Notes under the pieces: model-generated
The model's database searches: none
What the model saw: only the letters and a program-made list of their open reading frames with translations
Told to the model about the DNA's origin: nothing
Program-made: the position numbers and the translations under genes
Part shown: positions 24,403 to 39,400 of the stretch, one piece after another
Layout of the letters: each line of letters begins with the position of its first letter
How positions within the stretch are numbered: position 1 is the stretch's first letter
DNA from: Bugulina stolonifera
Taxonomy: Eukaryota; Bryozoa; Gymnolaemata; Cheilostomatida; Bugulidae
Length of the DNA stretch: 64,000 nucleotides
Assembly (NCBI GenBank): GCA_935421135.1
Contig: OW285191.1
Coordinates: 16,384,700-16,448,699, forward strand
Reading direction: 5' to 3'

Positions 24403-27400
24403 CTAAGACTTTATGGTAAATAGTGCTTCATAGAATTCAGACTCTGTACAATCAACTCTGTACTTGTTTATAATCTCCTGGGTCTTCTGTACACGCTTGT
24501 TGTGGGGAATCAGACTCCTACAAGCAGACATTGATTGGTGTAAGTGATAACTGTGGTGTACAGTGTGGGGTATAGTGTGGGGTATAGTGTGGGGTATAGT
24601 GTGGGGTATAGTGTGGTGTACAGTGTGGTGTACAGTGTGGGGCATGGTGTAGGGTATAGTGTGGGGCATAGTGTGGGGGTATAGTGTGGGGCATAGTGTG
24701 GGGGTATAGTGTGGGGTATAGTGTGGGGTATAGTGTGGGGTATAGTGTGGGGCATAGTGTGGGGCATAGTGTGGGGTATAGTGTGGGGTATAGTGTGGGG
24801 TATAGTGTGGGGTATAGTGTGGGGCATAGTGTGGGGCATAGTGTGGGGTATAGTGTGGGCATAGTGTGGGGCATAGTGTGGGGCATAGTGTGGGGTATAG
24901 TGTGGGGTATAGTGTGGGCATAGTGTGGGGCATAGTGTGGGGCATAGTGTGGGGTATAGTGTGGGGTATAGTGTGGGGTATAGTGTGGGGCATAGTGTGG
25001 GGTATAGTGTGGGGTATAGTGTGGTGTACAGTGTGGTGTACAGTGTGGGGTATAGTGTAGGGTATAGTGTGGGGCATAGTGTGGGGTATAGTGTGGGGCA
25101 TAGTGTGGGGGTATTTAGTGTGGGGTATAGTGTGGTGTACAGTGTGGGGTATAGTGTAGGGTAATCTGTGGTGTACCCTGTGTGTTTCAGTTGTAAACAT
25201 GCACAGTCCTCCTGAGGCTGTGTTCAATCCCAACTGTCTTTGTGGCCTGGGGTTCAATAAATACATCTGTACTTACAATTCATTGAGCAGACGTTTCCTG
25301 GCAGCCATATTTATAGCCGTCTGTCTGATCATAACTCCCAGAGTCCTCTTGAGACAGAGCATACCATCTACCAGAGGAAGGGGTGTACCACATCTGCAAT
25401 GGTCACAATAATATCCTAGGTCTGAGTTACAGCATTCAGTCAACTCTAAAAAGAGCTTACATAATGGCTTAAAATAGGCTTTCTTTTGAAGAAAAAAGTT
25501 GTTGGAAGGTGGAGTAGGGCCCCCTTACCTCTCAGTCTGTGTCTTGATATGAACTCTGACTAGACCACTCTGCAATGCTGTCACATACACTATCATATAT
25601 TCAGTAGGTGCCGCTGTATCAGTAGGACCATTTGTTGTGTTCAATAATTTATCTGTAAAAGTTCAACAGCAGAATATAATGTAAAAGTCATTCACCCTAA
25701 TGAATTGTTAGTACAGGTCATTTACCCTAATGAATTGTCAGTACAGGTCATTCACCCTAATGAATTGTCAGTACAGGTTATTCACCCTAATGAACTGTTA
25801 GTACAGGTCATTCACCCTAATGAACTGTTAGTACAGGTCATTCACCCTAATGAACTGTTAGTACAGGTTATTCACCCTAATGAACTGTTAGTACAGGTCA
25901 TTCACCCTAATGAATTGTTAGTACAGGTTATTCACCCTAATGAACTGTTAGTACAGGTCATTCACCCTAATGAATTGTCAGTACAGGTCATTCACCCTAA
26001 TGAATTGTTAGTACAGGTCATTTACCCTAATGAATTGTTAGTACAGGTCATTCACCCTAATGAACTGTACTCAGGTCCTTTACCCTAATATACAGGCTTT
26101 TCACCCTAATATACAGGTCAATGACCTAGTACTAGGTAAAATCATCTAACACTAGGTAAAATCACCTAACACTAGGTAAAATCACCTAACACTAGGTAAA
26201 ATCACCTAACACTAGGTAAAATCACCTAACACTAGGTAAAATCACCTAACACTAGGTAAAATCACCTAGTGTACACACCATTCAACTGGTGTACAGGTCT
26301 TCTACCTTGTGTTCAGGTCTACCTTGTGCTAGGTTATTTAACTTGTGCACCTAATGATCACCTTGATCACCTAATGTACATGTCATACACCTAATGTACA
26401 TGGCATACACCTAACGTACATGTCATACACCTAATGTACATGTCATACACCTAATGTACATGTCATACACCTAATGTACATGTCATACACCTAATGTACA
26501 TGTCATACACCTAATGTACATGTCATACACCTAGCTTACCCCAAGGTACAGACTCCTGGTCCTCCACACGCTCACACCAGACTACTAGAGTCCTGATCTC
26601 TATTGACCCTTTAGCTGTCTTACTGGATTCCTTTGTAGACCCACTGGAAGATCTATCAGCTACACCTTCAGCTGAGTCCCTCTTCAAAGATGTGCCTTCT
26701 GAATTTGTAGAAAGTTTCTTACCTATAAAACCACGAGCATACACAGTGATACACTGTCAGTAGACAATAGAACAACTACAAGACGTATTTACATCATGGG
26801 AGTTCATTCAGATAGTAGTACAAATACTACACCTAAAAACTACATGAAACCAAGTAAAAGTACTGTAAATATCTGTACATGCAAATATAGATCCCATTTC
26901 ATACTTGTACAAAGTTGGCTAGCACATTTAAAACTAGCCTAAACAAACAACACCTGTAGCAAAGGCAGTAGTGGAAGATGAGAATACCCTCACCACATTA
27001 TTTTGGTAGAACAAGTGCATCATGCATTACACTTAAAGGTTTTACCTATTTGCTTGCAAGAATATAATATAGATTATATGAAGTGCACTGTTTAGTGGTA
27101 GAAGGGTGCAAAATCAACCAAAGGAGTGAATTTAGAGAGGACACTCCTTTATTTTAATTATATAAACTATAATCTTCATGTTTATATACAAATTTGCAAT
27201 CCATCTTATGTGATCTTCATTCCTTGCAGATCATCTCAGAAGTAAGCCTTGTCAATCATCACCAGGCTAGCATAATACTGACAATCATGAAGAAGGTGCC
27301 ATCTCCTTATTAAACTATCAGAAGAACAGCCAACAGGGTGTGTCCAGAGGCATACAACTCTCGGTAACTATACCCTCCAAATCTCCAGATTCCAACTCTG

Positions 27401-30400
27401 TGACACTTCTTCGACGACTGAGCCGATCATCTGAGATCTTGTTAATGATCTTCTTCAACCCTTTGCCAATGCCTTTGGGTTTCTTCACCATTTCTCCTTC
27501 TCCAACAAAACTTCCTCTTCTGCTCTCAGATTCAGGAACCCCAATATCTGCCCAGAGAGTTTAAGCCACTACTAATGGAGGTGATATAGGCACTGTGAAA
27601 TGTATTCTAGTTAACAAAGCATCCACATTTGTAAAATGAACTAACATTCATAACACCTAATATTTTATTACGAACCGAGTTTGGCATGCTCTTTCTTTTC
27701 TTTAATAGCTTTCTTTGATTTCCTTTGCTTGTGTTGGCTAATGAGTTCATTGCGGTCGTCTATGGAAATGACTCCCATGGCAAGGTCATATGTCGTACGT
27801 CTCACCCGTTCAGACTTCTCAGGTAGCTGAAGGTGAGATGGAGAGAAGTCCTCTGAGGTCAAGGACTCTGCAGGTGAAGATATGGTTCGTCTTGGCCTCT
27901 TTTTGAAGTACTTGGCACCTGATCTCTGTAAAGTTTCTTCTGATTGGCCAGCTACATCGCAATCAGCAACTGTCCTATCGTCACTCTGATTAGAAGATGT
28001 AGAGGTTTCAGATGCTTCAAGTTGAGATAAAGCTGGTTCTTTGTCATCGTATGTAGCCTCAGCACTTGCCTTGCTGTGACAGTTGTCATATATAGCCTCA
28101 GTACCTGCCTTAATGGGACTACTGGAATGGGAAGGCTGTATTCCTGCCTTTTCAGCTAGTGTTTTATGCGGAGTGATGAAATCTAAGGTTTGTACCTGCA
28201 GCAGTTCCTTGCAGTTGTCATGTTCGTTCACATCAGCAGTAGACGTAGGCTCCTCACTGCCTGTATCTCCACCCACCCCCGACTTATCCTCTATAACACT
28301 CAGTCCTCCCGTTATCCCAGCAAAACTGAGTCTATACTGACTAAACATGGCCACTTGCTGCTCCGTTACGATGTCGAGGCTAGACCTGCGTTTGCTTGAA
28401 CTCTTCAGATCACTAGATGATCGTCTCCTGCTACCTAAACTTAACTTCCTGCCCGCTAAGGGTTTCACCACTCTTCGCTCACCCGTAAATAACAGGAAGG
28501 GATAAGATGGAACAAACAGAGAATGGACAAACTAGCGACAGAACGTAAACTAGCACTGCAGCTGTGGAGGATATTGTAATAAAGGGGCTAACAGTATGTT
28601 GAGCAGACGTAATGAACATATAATGAATACATACACTGCAGGTCTAAATTAATTTTATTTTTTGTAATCTTTAGATATATGCATGTATATAGGGGTTTCA
28701 GTGGTTTGACTATAATGTGCATTCTGGAATGCATACCGATGCAAAGACACCAACTGGGAATTAATAGTACTTGTTCTACTATTAGAGAATAGAATATAAA
28801 CGCCGATTTACCATAGATTCTGTTGAGTTTAGATATCATATTGAGTCTCTCCTCTGTAGGCACAATAAACACAACCTCAGTTCGACTGTCTCCCCAGTAC
28901 AGCAGCCATTTGGTTCCGTCAAACGCAGCCGGTCCATACGACGACGGTATTTGATCTGCAAGGATCGGTGACGATATGAGCATGACTGTGAATGAGTCAA
29001 ACAATTAAACAATGTAATAAAAAGAGATAGTTTAATTCAGAGTTCGAATGCTTGCTGACCACTTTGTTCACCAGTTCAATTGCTCACCAGAGCAGGTAGA
29101 GTTAGCCTCAGGTACATGCATATTATAAAGAGTAATGTGGAACAGTAAGCAGGGTAGACTACCTGGTTCATGGCTCTGGGTGGGCCGATAGCTAGTCTTA
29201 GAACCTGGTTGGGCTAGCCCTGTCCAACCAGGGTGGGTGTTGGTATTGACTGGCCACCCCATAGAGAGCAGAAGATCTTTGAAGTCTGAACTCAGGTATT
29301 TATAGCTCTTCTGCAATTGAACATTTAGAAATCAACAGCAAAGGATTTCTACATGCATCTTCTATTGATGGTATCAATAGCCATGAGACAGCAATGTTGA
29401 GCAAGGAGATAACTTATGAAAAAGAATGAGAGTTTGAACTTTTAGTGTACGTTTGAACTGGGACTTACTGTGTTGTCCAGTATGTCAGACACTTTGCTCT
29501 GACCAGACTTCACATAAAATATGTAGACTGTGTCCTTTGTTCTGTTAGCCATTCCATCCAAAGTGTTGAGAGAGTCGATGAAAGTAGGATCTGCAGAGTC
29601 TAGTCTACACAGGTAGGGTGGCATGCCTTGGTGCTCCTTAAAGTCAAACAATTATATAGTGATGGAGTTGAAAGTAATACATGTAAGAAGCAAGTTAATG
29701 CGACATTTATACAAATGTCACTAACATGTACTAAAGGCCTACTATTGCTGCAGTATAAATAGTATACATGCTAAATAGCATAAGTTCCCAAACTCACCTG
29801 TAAAGACTGAGAACTAAGGAGACCAAGCTGTGAGAGTAGAACTCTGGCTGTCTGCTGGTGGTTTGGTGGTTTGGGAGGTTCACACTCTTTGGGTCTTACA
29901 GCTACGGGCTGGGCACGAGACGGCCCGTTCTTCAGTTCAAAGTCAATCTTAGAACTAATGACACTGGCTAGAGTTGGATCAAGGTCTTCCAGATCATCCA
30001 ATCCTGGTAGAGTTTTATCGCTAACAATAACAACAAATACACATACTATGTGCTTGGTTATAACTGAACCTCCAAGTGTATCGGAGTAGAGTTAATAGTT
30101 AGCATATTACCATTTGAATGAGTCTAAATAGAGTTACAGCGTACATGGAATGTGAACTTTGCAAGAGAGCAGACCCCGAACAAACAGGAAATTATCTTAC
30201 GCCTTCACTAGAGGAATGGAGTCTACCGATGCTGGCCACCATCTTTGCTCTATCCTTGGCTTTTCAGCCGTCTGCGCTTGTGGTTTTGGTCTGGCAGCAC
30301 TGGTTGGTTTAGAGCTACCAGTAGGTTCAGACTTAGGTTCCACTATCCATATCTGTCTGCCAAACGGACCTCTTATGATCACCTTAATCACGTCAGACTG

Positions 30401-33400
30401 GTGTGCGTCTGCTGCAGCAGAAGAGTGCGTAGGAATATTAACTGCTAGAATAGGCTGAGATAATATCCATATAAACTGTTACACTATTGTAGGCACCAAC
30501 ATTTACCCCCGGACTAAAGTAGAATGAGAGATAGATAGAAATACAAGCAGACCTTACCTTGATGTGATTGGCTAGTCTGCTCGAGGATAGCCAGTATCGT
30601 GAGGTTATTCAATGAGAAGTATTTAAAGTTAGAGAGATCGTCTGTCAGGTCTCTCTCTGAGAGAGTAGAATACAGACTCTCTGGTCCACAAGGTGATGGA
30701 AACGAGTCCTGCAGCAACAGGAAGTATAGGTGAAAATTGTGAGTCTGGTTGAACTCTGTACATATCACATTCTACTCATTATAAATACAAGGTTTATTCC
30801 TGGTCATTTCTTCAATGGTAAGACATTGATCAGTGCATTTAGTTACAATGTATCAACTACGGTTATAGGTTGTGAAGAGACTTACAACTTGGTCTGTTAT
30901 ACACATCAGCAGAGCTTCTGCAGCATCCTTAACTCTTAGAGACATCGGGAGGTGCTCCTTAGCCCCCTTCATCAGTACATCTTGAGAATTGGGCTAATAA
31001 AATATGTCGTCATACATTAGAGGTGGTGAATCAGATTTGAGAAACCAAGATATGCTAGACATAAGATTTACAAACAAACACAAATCTATACATGATCCCA
31101 ATTTGAAATAGTGAATCTGACTAACTTGACGAGATCTTTTGCCAGAAATGCCGAGCTCTACGACCTCAAGGACAGTATAGAGACACTCTTTATCCTGTAG
31201 CAGTGTGTTCTCTAACAGCCATTGCGAGAGACAGTGGAGTGCAGCTAGTATCATCGAGTGCAGATCCCTGTCGTCATATGAAACACATGTAAACTATAAA
31301 TATATGTACATACATACATATAAACTGTTAATATATGTACATGCATACATATAAACTATTAATATATGTACATACATACATATAAACTATTAATATATGT
31401 ACATACATACATATAAACTATTAATATATGTACATACATACATATAAACTATTAATATATGTACATACATACATATAAACTATTAATATATGTACATACA
31501 TACATATAAACTATTAATATATGTACATACATACATATAAACTGTAATTCTGGTTTTGTTGGTATTAAGATACATGTACGTGGTTTTCTATTGGATCTAT
31601 TATCTACAACTTGATCAAACCTTCAATCACACCCTGACATAACTTATGCAAAGTTTTCAATATGAGAAAACGAAAACATGATGCTGACATTTATTAAATG
31701 TACACTGTGTTATATAGTGTATATATATATATGTGTATTATAGTTTCACACTGTCAAGTGTAAAAGTGTTCAAGTGTGTATCTATTATAAATTAAAAACC
31801 ATTGACTTTTAAAAGTTAGTTTTGCAGCAAAATGTTGGCATATCATGACCTCACTGAACTTGAACTAACTGAGAGCACACACACTCACCTTGTCTGGTTT
31901 TGAGGGGGACGACTGCAGAGGAATGAGATGAATTTACACAACTGGTTTACCGTGTCCTTGCACATGGCCATATTCACAATCAGCAGTTTAACTTTAGCAA
32001 AGGAGGTAAGAACCTCGAGTGCTCCGATTGCCAGAGAGTAGTCACTCCACCATTCTGATATCAGGGCAGCGCATATCTGCTTGGCGCTGACTACCATCAC
32101 ACCGGCAGCCGACGCTGTGTTGAACATAAATTAGCATTTTATAAATATTGATCTAGCATACCCTGACAACACTGTTAAAACTTACAGCAGTTCAAGACAA
32201 GGTGAGTAAATGAGAAGCTACGTACAATAATATATCTGCTTAGAGATTTGTTGGTGATTGATTAGTTGGGTAGTTGGGTTGAGGTGACATTTATTCAATA
32301 GAGAAGACAACTTCTTTGTTTAAAATTTTAATAAACAACCCCCCTGGCTATTTGAACACCATGTAAACCTGCGCTAATCTCAGATAAGTGAACTTACCAA
32401 AATCATCCGTGGTGCGAACAGAAGAAGGTTTACGCAGAATGACATCTGGGAGTGGAGGAGGAATATCTGGTTCCGGAATATTCTCACTGGACTGACTAGA
32501 AGAGTCTGGAGCCACCAAGGAGTACTGCTCCATGCTGGTGTTAGAAGCTACAGAGCTGAGTTTCTCCTGTTCTCTCACTTCATGGGTTGACATGTCTTGT
32601 ACAATGACAGTTAGAGCACCTGTTGGTATAAAGTAAGGGTGTTTTGTTACACATAATGAGGGCACCTGTTATATAGGTGATGACACACAATATCTAGCGG
32701 CAGCTGTCAGTTAGACAGGTCACCTGTTGACAGCAGCTCCAGCTATCTAATTGTACAATTAATATGCCATTAATCATCCTAAATTAATAACAATACACCT
32801 ATGTACACATATATTATTATGTATTTCCAGCCTACTACAGAAGTGAGTACCTTTAAAAATACATTGTGAAGTTGTCCCCTTTCTTTCAGAGAAGGAAGAG
32901 AGAGAAGACAACTACACTCTACTCTACTCTTTATATTTTACTATTAGAATATATAAGCATTTACAGATACAGTTCCATTATCTCTATATGTTTATAGACC
33001 GTTATGAGTTTAAATACTAGAGTAGTTTCATTCAGAATATTTTTAATTTTGCTATGAGATGCATGTAGCCACACACATGTAGTATCTACATGTACATATA
33101 TGTAGCCTAGTATAACTACAAGAACCTCTAAACTTACCTAGGAGCATATTAGAGTTGCTACTGTCTTTCTCATACATAAGAGCATTGAGGACTAGCTTTG
33201 CTAGTCTAGACCTTAATGACATGTAAGTATACACTTTATCTCCAGTGTACATATCTACACAGACAAAAACATAAAACATGTAAATTGTATATATTACATA
33301 ATGATGTATTGAGAAGCACGTACAGGTAGTCGTGTATGTGTTACATAATGATGTATAGAGAAGCACGTACAGGTAGTCGTGTATGTGTTACTGCATAAGT

Positions 33401-36400
33401 CTGGTAGAATGACCATTTTTGGAGACTAAATTTAATAGTTCTGTCAAAACTTTTCATCTTCATAAACATAAAGTGTTTTATGTTAAATTGACAAGGAGTT
33501 GGTGAATTATTTCACATGAAATTGTGTAATAGAAAATAATATACACTTGTATGTTTGTACGTATATACATGTATGTATAAAATACACTTGTACCTACGTA
33601 TATACATGTATGTATAATATACACTTGTACGTATGTACATGTATATACATTTATGTATAATATACACTTGTATGTACCTACGTATATACATGTATGTATA
33701 ATATACACTTGTACCTACGTACATGTATATACATGTAACACATACAGTGTAATATTAATAGTCCTACCTTTGATCTCCATGTTGTTGTAGTGAAAAGGTA
33801 GAGATATAATAGAGAGAAGGATGTGTATGCAGGCTTTCCTTAGCTCAACCTCCGGCAGCTGGTCATGGATGCTATGATAGTGATAATATATTATATTATA
33901 TCATAATCATACGTACTACTGTATATACATTACTTACTGTACATGTTGTGTATTGGTAGCTAGTACATACATTATATTATATACTTACTGTATATGTTGT
34001 GTGTTGGTAGCTAGTACACACTCCAGAGCTGGAAGTATCTTTGGTATCAGTATATTAACACCAGGAAGATCCACCCTCAACATGTCTGCCATGTGGAAGA
34101 GAGTAAACGTCACCACGTTACCGTTGAAAGGCTACAAGTAACATAATTACAGAATGTCAATTCAATCCAGTGACTCGTAGTACAGAGTAAAACATTGTAT
34201 CAGTCGCTAGCTATGAGGTAGCACATATGGTACAGTATAACATATGAGCAATGTTTCATGGAAACATTACTCATATACATGTATTATTATTAACTGTGAA
34301 ATAGAGGCATATGATCATGTCATATGAAAACCTACATACAAAAGGAGCAGCATTATGCAGTTTAAAATCCAGTATAGTAATACAATAGAAAGAGGACAAC
34401 TCCAGCATCAGTTATATAACAGAAAGAGGACAACCCCAGTATCAGTTATATAATAGAAAGAGGACAACTCCAGTATCAGTTATATAATAGAAAGAGGACA
34501 ACTCCAGTATAGTAATACAATAGAAAGAGGACAACTCCAGCATCAGTAATACAATAGAAAGAGGACAACTCCAGTATCAGTTATATAATAGAAAGAGGAC
34601 AACTCCAGTATAGTAATACAATAGAAAGAGGACAACTCCAGCATCAGTAATACAATAGAAAGAGGACAACTCCAGCATCAGTAATACAATAGAAAGAGGA
34701 CAACTCCAGTATCAGTTATATAATAGAAAGAGGACAACTCCAGTATAGTAATACAATAGAAAGAGGACAACTCCAGCATCAGTAATACAATAGAAAGAGG
34801 ACAACTCCAGCATCAGTAATACAATAGAAAGAGGACAACTCCAGCATCAGTAATACAATAGAAAGAGGACAACTCCAGTATCAGTTATATAATAGAAAGG
34901 GAGCAACTTTCAGTGGTGGTAATACGAAATTATCACTAATCAAAATACTATGGATAATTATATGCACACGTACAGTCATTTTATAAATATCATCGTCAAA
35001 TCGCAAGCCATCAGAATGTAGACAGTATGTGATAATGCAACATACCGCCTGTAGCGCATCATACAATGTCATGTAGCATCTGGCAATGTATACTGGTTGA
35101 ATTATCTCCCCTGTTTTCTTAGTACACATCAGTCTAGCTATAGCACCACAAGCCTCAGCTCTACCGTTGTCAAACTTAAGGTCTAATGAGGGGTTAGTAG
35201 TACTTCCCGGACCAGATATAGAACCAGTCCTCTGTGATACACTCCCTAAAATAGAACAATCAGAGGTATGGATATGCATTTGCTGCTGAAATAATTGACG
35301 GCATCTAAATGTAATCAAAAGAGCTCAAAAAATGAAACCACAAAAGATTGGAACCACCATTGCATTAAGCGACATTAGGACTTCACAGACATAGAAGATG
35401 CTCTGCTGTCAAGTCAGTGAATGGTTTGATACACTCACCAGGTCTACTCCTCCTGTTACTTGTATGGCACATTGAAGCCTCAAACAACCAAGCCCCCAGT
35501 ACGTTCAGTATGCTGTTTATGCTAGATCTATCAGGAGATGGTGAGGGACGTGTAGAGTATTGGAGGTGACCACCCGCATTCAGACTGTACGTCTGCATTG
35601 AGGCTAGTATAGAAGGTATCACAGAGTTAGCAGAAGGTTGCTTGCTCGGAGACATTTTATTACTATTACCTGCAATACATAGCAGTCTTAGATAAGGAGC
35701 AGATAGTGTAAGATCAACATAGTGAGTTATTCAACTTATATCTCCCATGTTACAAAGAAATTTTGTTATGGATATTTAATAATGTTTTAAGAGATTAGAT
35801 GGTAAACTGTTAATGTAATTAATTTCTAACTATAACCAAATGAAAATATCGAATATTTATCACTGTTAGAGAGGAGAGACCATTATGGTAGTAACTAAAG
35901 CATATACGTGTGAGCACAAGCTAAACCCCAGCACCAATCAGTTTACTTGAATAGTAATCATATTCAGCTGCCCAAGTTCAAAAAACACTTTTATTTTAAA
36001 ACCAAGAACTAATTTTGGTACCCATAAGAACATAAGGTGGACTAAATAAATCAGTGCCAGATATACCCTTATACCAGTTAATGTGACACCAGCTGGTAGG
36101 TGCTGGCAGGTACTGGTAGTAGATAGAAATACTGTTAACTTCCGCAGCCCGAAATATATCCACCATCATGAATCATCAGAGGATAAAAATAATGGGCTGA
36201 CACTAAGATGACCTGACATGGTGCACATCTGCAAACCACACGCAGAGACCCCAGTGCTAGAAATAATGAGGGCAGATAAATTATACATGTGTGCAAATGG
36301 GTAAACTCATTTGATATGGAGATGGTGGGGAACTATCACTGGTCCATGTAAACCTGGCACCAGAGACCTGCTTGTATACCTAGCAGGACAGTGTGCAAAC

Positions 36401-39400
36401 AAAAGAAGAGCTGGTATATATTTATTACATTATTAGTCAGCCTGAAAAAGTAAATTTTATCCTAAAATGAAATAAATAACAGTGTTAGACTGAACATGCT
36501 ACCACAAAAAAATTAGAGTCCAAAGCGTTGGTTATATATGAACATGCAACGAGTAGGTATACCATCAGCACCTGCACTATCGGCAACCGTTAGCTTATTC
36601 GGTATTGGTAGGACTATACTTGGCAGCACTACCAGACCTAGAGCAACCAAATATAACAGATAAAAGGCGGCAGCAAACCATATGGGACAGACAGCTCCTG
36701 ATTAACCAACATGCTCCCATAGCAATGCAATGGATAACATCTAAACACACCTCATATGAATGGTCTAGTCCCCAAATAGTACCCTTGAATAAACTACATA
36801 ATACATTGAGAAGTAATAGTTTGGGTTTCATCTACACTACCAGAGACTGTGTAAATTTGAAACTTTAGTTAGAAAGGAGTTTATGACCTGCACAATAAAC
36901 TCTATATTACAACTATTATAATATGCGGGCATAGTATACATTCCAATATAGAGATAAACTAAGTAGATAGGTGATGGATGGTTGGGGGAATATTTAGTGT
37001 GGAGCTCAGGCTAAGCATGTCACTCACTCTATTTCCCTTTTAGCCGTTGTAGTGACCCAGAAATAGCAGTATTTTCCAAAGTAATCAAAAGCAACACTAT
37101 AGTTTATCACTACAGAGTATTTTCTTATTCACACAGCTTTCTATAACTTGACAGCCACCTACAAGTATTTGGTTCTGGGTTGAGGGGGGAGGGGAGAGAT
37201 ATACCGCACAGTTTGGGAACATGAGGATGAAAAACCAGGAAATAGGGACACCAAGGTAAACCAGCACACATGGGACATGAGGGACACCAGGAGATACGAT
37301 TCATGCAAGCGGCATTAGTGAGGGAAGTTGCCAATGAAGAGCTAATACTCATTAGCTAAATGGTTGGCTAAGAGTAGTATTACCATAACTAGTAGTACTA
37401 CCATAACTAGTAGTACTACCATAACTAGTAGTACTACCATAACTAGTAGTACTACCATATCTAGTAGTACTACCATAACTAGTCGTACTACCATAACCAG
37501 TAGTACTATCATAACTAGTACATGTAGTACTATCATAACTAGTACATGTAGTACTATCATAACTAGTACATGTAGTACTATCATAACTAGTACACGTAGT
37601 ACTATCATAACTAGTACCTGTAGTACTATCATAACTAGTACATGTAGTACTATCATAACTAGTAGTACTGCCATAACTAGTAGTACTATAACAACTAGTA
37701 GTACTATGGTAAGCCCGCTACTACTACAACTACTACTGCAGCATCTGCTATGACTAGCTGAATATCATACATACTGGCAACTACACTGGCAGACTTCATA
37801 TTTCTGGCAAGTGGCGGAGTGTGAGCGGCAGAGGTGGGGGCACTACTGCTAGGAGCTAACGGCCTAGAGCTACTGAAGGGTACCAGTGCAATGTGTGGAT
37901 CCTCCCCTCTCTGCGGTTGATAGGCTCCTGTAAAGTATGGTACACATGCTGTGCATGCGAAGAAAAAAGCAAAGAGCAGAGCAAGTGCAATCTAATTGAT
38001 ATCACAATGCTGGCTGATCTCCAACACTGCTATCATACTACGGTGAAATGTAACTCACGGGTATCTATATTAGTTCATAGTAGTTCATGTATAATATGCT
38101 AGACAGACTGGAAGGAGAATGAGTATATCACTACAGCAGCACATCGGGAATCAGCCATATCATTGTGAGATCACTATTATATTCTATCTAGTAGCATGCA
38201 GTATATTCTAACGGAGCAGATACAGGGAGAGATGGGTCACACTAGTTCAGCTATGCCAACTACATTTCATTGGTTCTACATAATGCACCCACTAGCTAAT
38301 CAGCCAATCACCTACAGGGCTATATTCCAAATAAGCAGGGGGTAGTGAAATAGCTACAGGGTTTATAAAAATAATCAAACACTTCTCCATGTTGTTGGCT
38401 GTAAGAAAGGCGTGTAACTAGTTAGGAGTTATTACTCCCTGTACTTGGAGTATGATGTCATCACATCATCATTCAGCGTCTATTTCATACCAAAGGTGTG
38501 TATCTTAAGCACCATTTGCTAACGACTGTTATCTTTGATTTCATTAATGTTGAGACATTATAATATAATATAATTACTGTTGTGTTTTGTTGGAGTCATC
38601 GCCTCCTGTCATGTTATGTGCAAAGCTAGCTTTTGGCTAGAATAGCTTATAGCTGTAAGATATTAGATATATTTTTGGGTATATAAACACTTCTGCTATA
38701 TGGTAAAATCAGAGTTGAGATTGAGCAGTAACATAAGACATTAAATAAACTGTTAGAAGAATACAACAGATTTGGCGACGAGGATCAACCACATATCAAG
38801 TATCAACTCATCAGCTGCCATCTGAAACAAAGGTAAATTTGACTCACATATTGGTCAAATAACTATGGCTACTACAACTGAACAACTAGTTACCTTGCTA
38901 GCCCAACAAATTGCTCAACAGAAGGAACAGATGGAGCAGCAGAAGGAACAGATGGAGCAGCAGAAGGAACAGATGGAGCAGCAGAAGGAACATCTGGAAA
39001 GGCAGCTGGAGGAACAAAGATCACAGCATGCAGAACAGATGAAATTACTTGCTCAATCAACAGGCAGGCAAGTACAAACCACACCAAGTTTCACCGCATT
39101 CAATCCGAATACGGAACTATGGACTGATTACTTCTCAAGGTTCACTACTTTTATCCAGGCTCAGTCTATCACAGATGAAAAAGTACCACAGGTATTCTTG
39201 ACTAACCAATCTACTGATATATACAAACAACTGAAGGATTGGACAGAGCAGCAGCCAAGAAAAGACATACAGAAACTGGAAATGGAGGAAATCTACAACT
39301 ATATGATGACTCAATATAACCCAAGGACTTTTATCATCAGAGAGAGGTACAGATTCTGGAGTGACATGAACAGAAAACCAGGAGAGACAATTCCAGAATT

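Noticed and set aside
24403..25266. 287-codon minus-strand ORF rich in HTIPHTMP
   Set aside because: It joins the 12-bp satellite to the true last RALGAPB exon; only 24403-24517 is coding, after a good acceptor at 24518.
25683..26530. CRISPR-like spacing of regular repeats
   Set aside because: Repeats are directly tandem with no unique spacers, and the DNA is eukaryotic; these are minisatellites.
36605..36868. 87-codon plus-strand ORF in the RALGAPB intron
   Set aside because: No splice context, repeats or known motif; no family recognised. A decayed transposon fragment is possible but unsupported.
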